Below, one piece after another: positions 40,291-44,409 of a stretch of DNA of 44,409 nt. The translations under genes were made by a program, and so were the position numbers. Within the stretch, counting starts at the first letter, position 1; every line of letters starts with the position of its first letter. Source of the stretch: Pseudomonas sp. ANT_J12 (GTDB taxonomy: Bacteria; Pseudomonadota; Gammaproteobacteria; Pseudomonadales; Pseudomonadaceae); contig NZ_VOBN01000035.1 in NCBI RefSeq assembly GCF_008370045.1, positions 1-44,409 of the forward strand, written 5' to 3'. The notes beneath the pieces were generated by a model. That model ran no database searches. It was not told the origin of the DNA and saw only the letters and a program-made list of their open reading frames with translations.

Positions 40291-41274
40291 ATGCGCGTGG
40301 GGGCTTTTCGACTGCTGCTGGCGGTGCTGGTGGCGATTTCACATATGGGCGTGACGTTTGCGGGGCTCAATCCCGGCGTGGTTGCGGTGATTTCCTTTTT
40401 GCTCATCAGCGGCTTTGTGATGACGTCCCTGATCGAAAGGAACTACAACGCCCCGGAGCAATTTCCATTGTTTTACGTGGATCGGCTGTTGAGGCTCTAC
40501 CCGCAGTTTCTGCTCTACTTCACCGCCTCCTGCGTGGTGATTTACTGCCTGTTGCCCGGTACGCCGCAAGCGGCGGCGCTGACGGTCAAGAACATCGCCC
40601 TGAGCCTGACGATCGTTCCGCTGGATCTCTACATGTTCGGCTTCACCATTCCCGAGGTCCTGCCGGCCGCCTGGTCGCTGGGGCTCGAAATGTGTTTCTA
40701 CCTGCTGATTCCATTCCTGATCGTGTACAAGCTGCGGGGCCTGGCATTTGTGCTGTCGGTGGCGGTGTTCATGGTCGCTTCCCTGGGTTACATCAATACT
40801 GACGTCTACGGTTACCGACTGCTGCCGGGCGTGCTGTTTATCTTTCTGTGCGGCAGCTACATGTACCGGATGCGGGCCAGGGCCGCGATGGTGATTGCCG
40901 CCACCGCGATCTTTGCCGGGCTGATGTTCGTGGCCATTGCCGTGGGGATGATTCCTCGACGCCCCTTCAACGCCGAGGTGACCGCCGGCATTGCCCTGGG
41001 CGTGCCGGCCGTCTTCCTGCTGAGCCGGCTGAAATACCACCGCATCGATGAGTTGCTGGGCAATATCAGCTATGGCGTGTTTCTGAACCACTTTGCGGTG
41101 ATCTATTTCCTGCGGGGATTCTGGCCGTTTACCTTCACGGTCACGACGATGCTGTTGCTCTCGTTTTTGCTGAGCGGCGTGTCGTACTACTTTGTCGAAC
41201 GACCGGCGTTGAAACTCCGTCACGCGCTGCGCAAGGGCGCGAAATTTGGAGTGGGTCGTGCAAGCACTGTTTGA
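40291..41274 (+). CDS. acyltransferase 3 family membrane protein
   Basis: A 327-residue protein with about ten membrane segments. The N-terminus RVGAFRLLLAVLVAISHMG has the family's early His, and PEQFPLFYVDRLLRLYPQFL has the conserved Arg region. LPAAWSLGLEMCFYLLIPFL near residue 130 and GVSYYFVERPALKLR at the C-terminus are also typical. Such enzymes acylate (often acetylate) surface polysaccharides or glycolipids. No polysaccharide genes adjoin it, so the acceptor is unknown. Confidence 0.9.
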   Translation: MRVGAFRLLLAVLVAISHMGVTFAGLNPGVVAVISFLLISGFVMTSLIERNYNAPEQFPLFYVDRLLRLYPQFLLYFTASCVVIYCLLPGTPQAAALTVKNIALSLTIVPLDLYMFGFTIPEVLPAAWSLGLEMCFYLLIPFLIVYKLRGLAFVLSVAVFMVASLGYINTDVYGYRLLPGVLFIFLCGSYMYRMRARAAMVIAATAIFAGLMFVAIAVGMIPRRPFNAEVTAGIALGVPAVFLLSRLKYHRIDELLGNISYGVFLNHFAVIYFLRGFWPFTFTVTTMLLLSFLLSGVSYYFVERPALKLRHALRKGAKFGVGRASTV

Positions 41275-41332
41275 GGCGAGGCTTGCCGCATGCTGAATGT
41301 CGAGTCATCCAGCGGGCGGCAAGTGGGGTGGG

Positions 41333-41530
41333 TCAGACGCAGGCCTGGCCGAGCTGATTGTCTTGCGCGGCGGTGAGCAGGTGCGCCGGCACGTTTGGCA
41401 GTACCTCGACGCAGGAGACTTCGAAATGCCCCATTATCTGGAGATGTCGCTCACTCAGTCCGGTCGACTCTTCTGCCTTTGCCATAGCCATTCTCGCGTG
41501 GTTCGCTGCGATTTCATTGAGAGTTGACAC
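41333..41530 (-). CDS. small hypothetical protein with GTG start
   Basis: A 65-residue protein, start GTG at 41530 with GGAG seven bases upstream. Sequence begins STLNEIAANHARMAMAKAEE and ends with AAQDNQLGQACV. It is amphipathic and has no recognised domain. Probably real, but function unknown. Confidence 0.55.
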   Translation of the reverse strand: MSTLNEIAANHARMAMAKAEESTGLSERHLQIMGHFEVSCVEVLPNVPAHLLTAAQDNQLGQACV

Positions 41531-41804
41531 GTTACATCTCCGGGGTGACTGACCAAGCTGATTGTGATTGCTGCCGCGTCAGAATTACGTCGTTCTGGGG
41601 CTGCTAGACGGGCCTTTGCAATCCTCACGCCAGACAGACTCGGGCATTACGCGCCAGTTTTTATAGGCGACGAATGGTGAACCCTGGGGCCTGCTGGAAG
41701 CACACCGACCGTCAGCCAGCTTGAATTATCGGCCATGCCCGGACTCCATTGATCGAGGGGCAATTGTTCCTCGATGGTGGTGAACTCCGCGCTGAGGCAA
41801 CTTA

Positions 41805-41990
41805 ATGACATCGTTCGAAGATTTCAGAACCCAATCACACGCGCTCTTGATCGAGCTGGATGCCGCTACGATGGGGATGATGACGTTGGTGACATCAAAA
41901 CGCGTTTCAGGGCCGGAATGGGACGCGGCCACGAAAAGACACCACGACGCGTACGAACGCTGGAACGCCTTCCTTAATATCCCCGGCTAG
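41805..41990 (+). CDS. small hypothetical protein, paralogue A
   Basis: A 61-residue helical protein, MTSFEDFRTQSHALLIELDA ... MMTLVTSKRVSGPEWDAATK ... HHDAYERWNAFL. A GAGG site lies 8 bases before the ATG. It is similar to the protein encoded at 42378-42587 (about 36 identities over 58 positions by eye). The 274-bp gap before it shows no recognised feature. No family known to me. Confidence 0.72.
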   Translation: MTSFEDFRTQSHALLIELDAATMGMMTLVTSKRVSGPEWDAATKRHHDAYERWNAFLNIPG

Positions 41991-42043
41991 CGTGTGAAAT
42001 GGGGGCGTAAATTGGCCATGCACTTCTTAAAGAGGAGCCGCAC

Positions 42044-42235
42044 ATGGACGCCGACCAAGTGAGCAAGCAAACGTCGGAGCAAAGAGTCTGGGATCGGTAC
42101 TTCTGCGCTGCGTTGATTGCAGAGAGCCATCTGACAGCACCGATTGTGGGAGAGACCACCCACGAAGACCGGCAGAACCTGCTGGTTGAACGGGCCAAGG
42201 CACTCGCCGACAAAATGCTCGAACACCGCAAATAA
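42044..42235 (+). CDS. small hypothetical protein between the paralogues
   Basis: A 63-residue protein, MDADQVSKQTSEQRVWDRYF ... CAALIAESHLTAPIVGETTH, ending ALADKMLEHRK. AGAGGAG lies 6 bases before the ATG and a clear terminator follows. No domain recognised. It sits between the two paralogous small genes, in the same orientation. Confidence 0.72.
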   Translation: MDADQVSKQTSEQRVWDRYFCAALIAESHLTAPIVGETTHEDRQNLLVERAKALADKMLEHRK

Positions 42236-42240
42236 CCAGA

Positions 42241-42264
42241 GCCCAGCCATCGCGCTGGGCTTTT
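42241..42264 (+). terminator. rho-independent terminator
   Basis: GCCCAGC pairs with GCTGGGC around CATCGC, followed by TTTT. It separates the first two small genes from paralogue A'. Confidence 0.85.
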
Positions 42265-42377
42265 CATTGGCACGAGATACCGGTGATCGGCTGGCGTGAA
42301 TCATTCGCCGAATGCCGGCTCAATGATCCTGAAGCCGTTGCTTCTTTTTTTTGGCCGGGTCAATGAAGGTGAATGCA

Positions 42378-42587
42378 ATGACGTCAGTCGACGATTTCAG
42401 AATCAAGTCCCACGCACTGCTGATGGATCTCGATGCAGCCACCGCGCAAATGATGCAGCTGGTTTCCGCACGTTCGGTTTCAGGGCCGGCATGGGAGGAG
42501 GCCGTCAAGCGCCAGCACGATGCCTATGTACATTGGAATACGTTTATCAACAATCGCGATGGCGCCGATCCGGCCGATGCCAGTTAG
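42378..42587 (+). CDS. small hypothetical protein, paralogue A'
   Basis: A 69-residue helical protein, MTSVDDFRIKSHALLMDLDA ... MMQLVSARSVSGPAWEEAVK ... QHDAYVHWNTFI. It has the same framework as the product of 41805-41990 plus a short extra C-terminus. Start 42378 aligns with that paralogue; AAGGTG lies upstream. Conservation at the protein level argues that both are translated. Confidence 0.75.
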   Translation: MTSVDDFRIKSHALLMDLDAATAQMMQLVSARSVSGPAWEEAVKRQHDAYVHWNTFINNRDGADPADAS

Positions 42588-42615
42588 TCAAGAGATGAGT
42601 GAGCGGTGTTTAACG

Positions 42616-42645
42616 TGTGGCGAAGGAGCAAGCTCTCTCGCCACA
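42616..42645. repeat. short REP hairpin
   Basis: GTGGCGAAGGAGC is mirrored by GCTCTCTCGCCAC with one mismatch around AA. It lies after paralogue A'. Confidence 0.7.
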
Positions 42646-42696
42646 GGTTTGGTGTCAGGCCTGATGACTGCATCAGGCACTAGACCGGGTTCAGCT

Positions 42697-42996
42697 TCAA
42701 GAACCGCTACCCCCTTTACCCTCACCACCCCCTTTTGAACCTCCAGCAGGAGTAGGGCCGTTATCGGTGGTGCCTGCGTCGGCGCCATTGGACATGGAGC
42801 CCGTCGTGCCATCAATGCCCGTGGCCGACTTGCCACCGTCCGTGCCCGTCCCGACGCTGTTCGTTTCATTACCTTGCGGCTGCGCGGTACCCGGCGGAAG
42901 GGCAGAGCCTTCGGTCGTCTTCTCGGCAGCCAGGCCATAAAGCGAGCAGGTGGATAACAGGCCGGCGAGGGTGAGCACTGCAAATGTGTTTTTCAT
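42697..42996 (-). CDS. secreted small glycine/threonine-rich protein
   Basis: A 99-residue protein with a Sec signal peptide (residues 1-24: MKNTFAVLTLAGLLSTCSLY, cleavage after LAA). The mature part is low-complexity: SVGTGTDGGKSATGIDGTTG, then NGADAGTTDNGPTPAGGSKG and a Gly/Lys/Ser tail. It is probably periplasmic and unstructured. Similar low-complexity exported proteins occur in Pseudomonas without known function. Confidence 0.7.
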   Translation of the reverse strand: MKNTFAVLTLAGLLSTCSLYGLAAEKTTEGSALPPGTAQPQGNETNSVGTGTDGGKSATGIDGTTGSMSNGADAGTTDNGPTPAGGSKGGGEGKGGSGS

Positions 42997-43117
42997 GGTC
43001 CCAGTCTTCCGTAAAAGTGATTGACACAATATTGGAAGAATGGGAATTGCAAAGGTGCTGAGGAGCGGACGAGTGGTGGTCAGGTGGGGGGTTGAGGCTT
43101 GCCCGCCGTGACTTGTT

Positions 43118-43747
43118 TCAGGTGTTCTCCTCGACCGTGTTGAGCGCCTGGACCCGGACATAGGTGCCGAACACGTGATCCCAGAGCGGCGAGGACACGC
43201 CGAAATTCTTCTCGATGCCCTTGCGGTGATGCAGGTCATGATTGGTCGCCAACCCGGAAACAAAACGGTAGGCCCAGTGTTCCGGACGGTGCATCACGTA
43301 GTGCAGCGAGATGTAGAAGAAGTAGCCGACGATCACACCGATGAAAACCGACGTCAGGCCAGTCAACCAAGCGAGCACCAAAAGACCGGCATAGGCTGAA
43401 CTGGTCTTCCAGCTGGAAATGCCGATGAAAGCCAGCACATCGAGATGATGGGTCCAGTGCTCCCGGCGATACAGCGAATGAAACAGGAAACGGTGCACCA
43501 GATACTCAACCAACGACCAGGCCAGCAGACCGGCGAGTGCCTGACCGAGATGAAAGGGAGCGATGCACAGGGCAAGGACGACAAACAGCGGAACGGTGAA
43601 GAAGTCGAGGTAATACGCAGCCGATGACATCAGCCATTTGTTGGACGCAGCCATGCGCAAGGATTCCTTGGTGTGCCCGATGGGCATCAATTTGTGAGTC
43701 GATGAGGTAAAGCGCGGCAAAGCTAACATAAGCGCCTTGGATTGCAT
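43118..43747 (-). CDS. fatty-acid hydroxylase/sterol-desaturase superfamily membrane protein
   Basis: An inner-membrane diiron enzyme of up to 209 residues with four or more membrane segments. The eight-histidine type motifs are present: HRFLFH, HWTHHLD, HYVMHRPEHW and NHDLHHRKG. Family members hydroxylate or desaturate lipids or carotenoids. Several starts are possible: ATG at 43747, 43687 or 43654, the last with AAGGA ten bases upstream; a GTG at 43762 is also in frame. Substrate unknown. Confidence 0.88.
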   Translation of the reverse strand: MQSKALMLALPRFTSSTHKLMPIGHTKESLRMAASNKWLMSSAAYYLDFFTVPLFVVLALCIAPFHLGQALAGLLAWSLVEYLVHRFLFHSLYRREHWTHHLDVLAFIGISSWKTSSAYAGLLVLAWLTGLTSVFIGVIVGYFFYISLHYVMHRPEHWAYRFVSGLATNHDLHHRKGIEKNFGVSSPLWDHVFGTYVRVQALNTVEENT

Positions 43748-44132
43748 ATTTCGACAGCTCACTTTCTTGGCTGCGCGAGTATTAATCCCATGTGCTGCTT
43801 AATGATTGGATCCAATAAAAGTTATAAGCCTGTTCTTTAATGGTCTGCGATACCGGTCGGTTTTACTGCTAGGTTGTCAATGCACAACAGCAACGCTCCC
43901 GATTACAAACAGCATGCCTTCTGCCACTAACGACACCTTTGAACCCGATACTTGCACCTCGCGGCCTGAGATATAGCGTGCAGTTGCCCTGGCCTGACTA
44001 GCGCTATGCGGTGAGGGCTTCGATAACGTTCATCCGTCATTAATCCGGGTGGGTAAACATCATCGCTTTTCATTATTGCTGTAACAAAAGGACTGCCGCT
44101 GCGCGGCTGCTTGTTTGCAATTTGGAGTATTC
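43748..44132. other. 385-bp intergenic region
   Basis: The region is comparatively AT-rich at 43780-43870 and shows no open frame with a ribosome binding site and no recognisable RNA. It holds the promoters of the hydroxylase gene (minus) and of the LysE remnant (plus). Confidence 0.5.
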
Positions 44133-44326
44133 ATGGTTACAGCTGCACTGATTTACATCATGGCGGTCATCAGTCCGGGTCCGAACTTTATTATTGTCAG
44201 CCGTTTTTCATCATTCAATTCGAATACACGCGCCAGATCGACGTCGGGCTGGCTGGCTGTCTTTCTGGTGGGGGGCTCGTTGAACGTATCCGCTCCATGA
44301 ACCCCACATTCCAAGCGGATAGCTGA
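44133..44326 (+). pseudogene. LysE/RhtB-family exporter remnant
   Basis: GGAG lies six bases before the ATG. The first 30 residues are a normal family N-terminus (MVTAALIYIMAVISPGPNFI, IVSRFSS), the ISPGPNF motif being diagnostic for amino-acid exporters. After FNS the sequence degenerates and stops at 44300, giving 55 residues instead of about 205. In the next frame a stretch RQIDVGLAGCLSGGGL resembles the end of the family, so an internal deletion with frame change is likely. It lies directly before an IS66-type gene. Confidence 0.65.
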
Positions 44327-44369
44327 CGGCTGATGCTGTGCTCCCGATTTCCATCAGGAGTCCATCACC

Positions 44370-44409
44370 ATGATGCGTCCCAATGCCAGCGTTGAAAAAG
44401 TGTACCTCT
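44370..44409 (+). CDS. IS66-family TnpB, N-terminal fragment cut by the window edge
   Basis: CAGGAG lies nine bases before ATGATG, and the 13 visible codons read MMRPNASVEKVYL. This matches the N-terminus I recall for IS66-type TnpB proteins of Pseudomonas (MMRPDAxVEKVYL, then a PVDFRKSIDG region that would lie outside). No tnpA is seen upstream, where the LysE remnant ends. The call rests on only 13 residues. Confidence 0.5.
   Translation, partial: MMRPNASVEKVYL

Overview
The window looks like chromosome of a Pseudomonas of the fluorescens group. The evidence is the GC-rich coding sequence, an acnB/miaE/cstA core typical of the genus, and many copies of the genus's interspersed REP/REPIN palindromes (arms such as GTAGGAGCGAGGCTTGC and GATCGTTCCCACGC). 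I saw no rRNA, tRNA, CRISPR array or prophage. This assignment rests on recognition, not on a search.

Region by region: 1-12.5 kb is mostly core metabolism: a TetR regulator with a tautomerase, an HAAAP amino-acid permease, a SulP anion permease, acnB, a DUF1289 protein, a tandem universal stress protein, miaE, and an RstAB-like two-component system followed by the wreck of a MipA/OmpV gene. A GFA-family enzyme follows.

From 13.4 to 35.2 kb lies a large organosulfur-scavenging region. Reading on the minus strand from about 24.2 kb down: a 3-mercaptopropionate-type thiol dioxygenase, a four-domain rhodanese, a broken TonB receptor, a sulfonate-type binding protein, a DszA-like flavin monooxygenase, a peroxiredoxin-like protein, a Tat-exported binding protein, a DszC/acyl-CoA-dehydrogenase-like enzyme and a D-2-hydroxyacid dehydrogenase. 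Divergent from this are a LysR regulator and a class II aldolase. Then come a DyP peroxidase, an SsuD-like monooxygenase, an ssuCB-type ABC core with a lipoprotein binding protein, another sulfonate binding protein, an XRE-cupin regulator and a stand-alone molybdopterin-binding protein of the SsuF type. Four binding proteins share one visible permease/ATPase pair. Inside this region sits a protein of 169 residues with 72 methionines and 14 cysteines, with its own ribosome binding site and terminator. It is the most unusual gene in the window.

Two regulatory patterns recur in this sulfur region. One is a leader element of the form GACC(GA)CCCC...GGnGGAGGC, which in two genes forms a hairpin that hides the Shine-Dalgarno sequence. 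The other is an AT-rich motif close to ATAATTAGCTTAGA upstream of several transcription units.

From 35.2 to 39.8 kb is a NarL-type two-component system divergent from cstA-ybdD, with a strong TACGTAGTACT inverted repeat between them. From 39.9 kb to the end are small uncharacterised genes (including a duplicated pair flanking a third), an acyltransferase, a secreted glycine-rich protein, a fatty-acid hydroxylase family protein, a decayed LysE-type exporter and the first codons of an IS66-type tnpB. Genome erosion is visible in several places: MipA, TonB receptor, TetR and LysE remnants, plus a tandem REP array with an exact 224-bp period.
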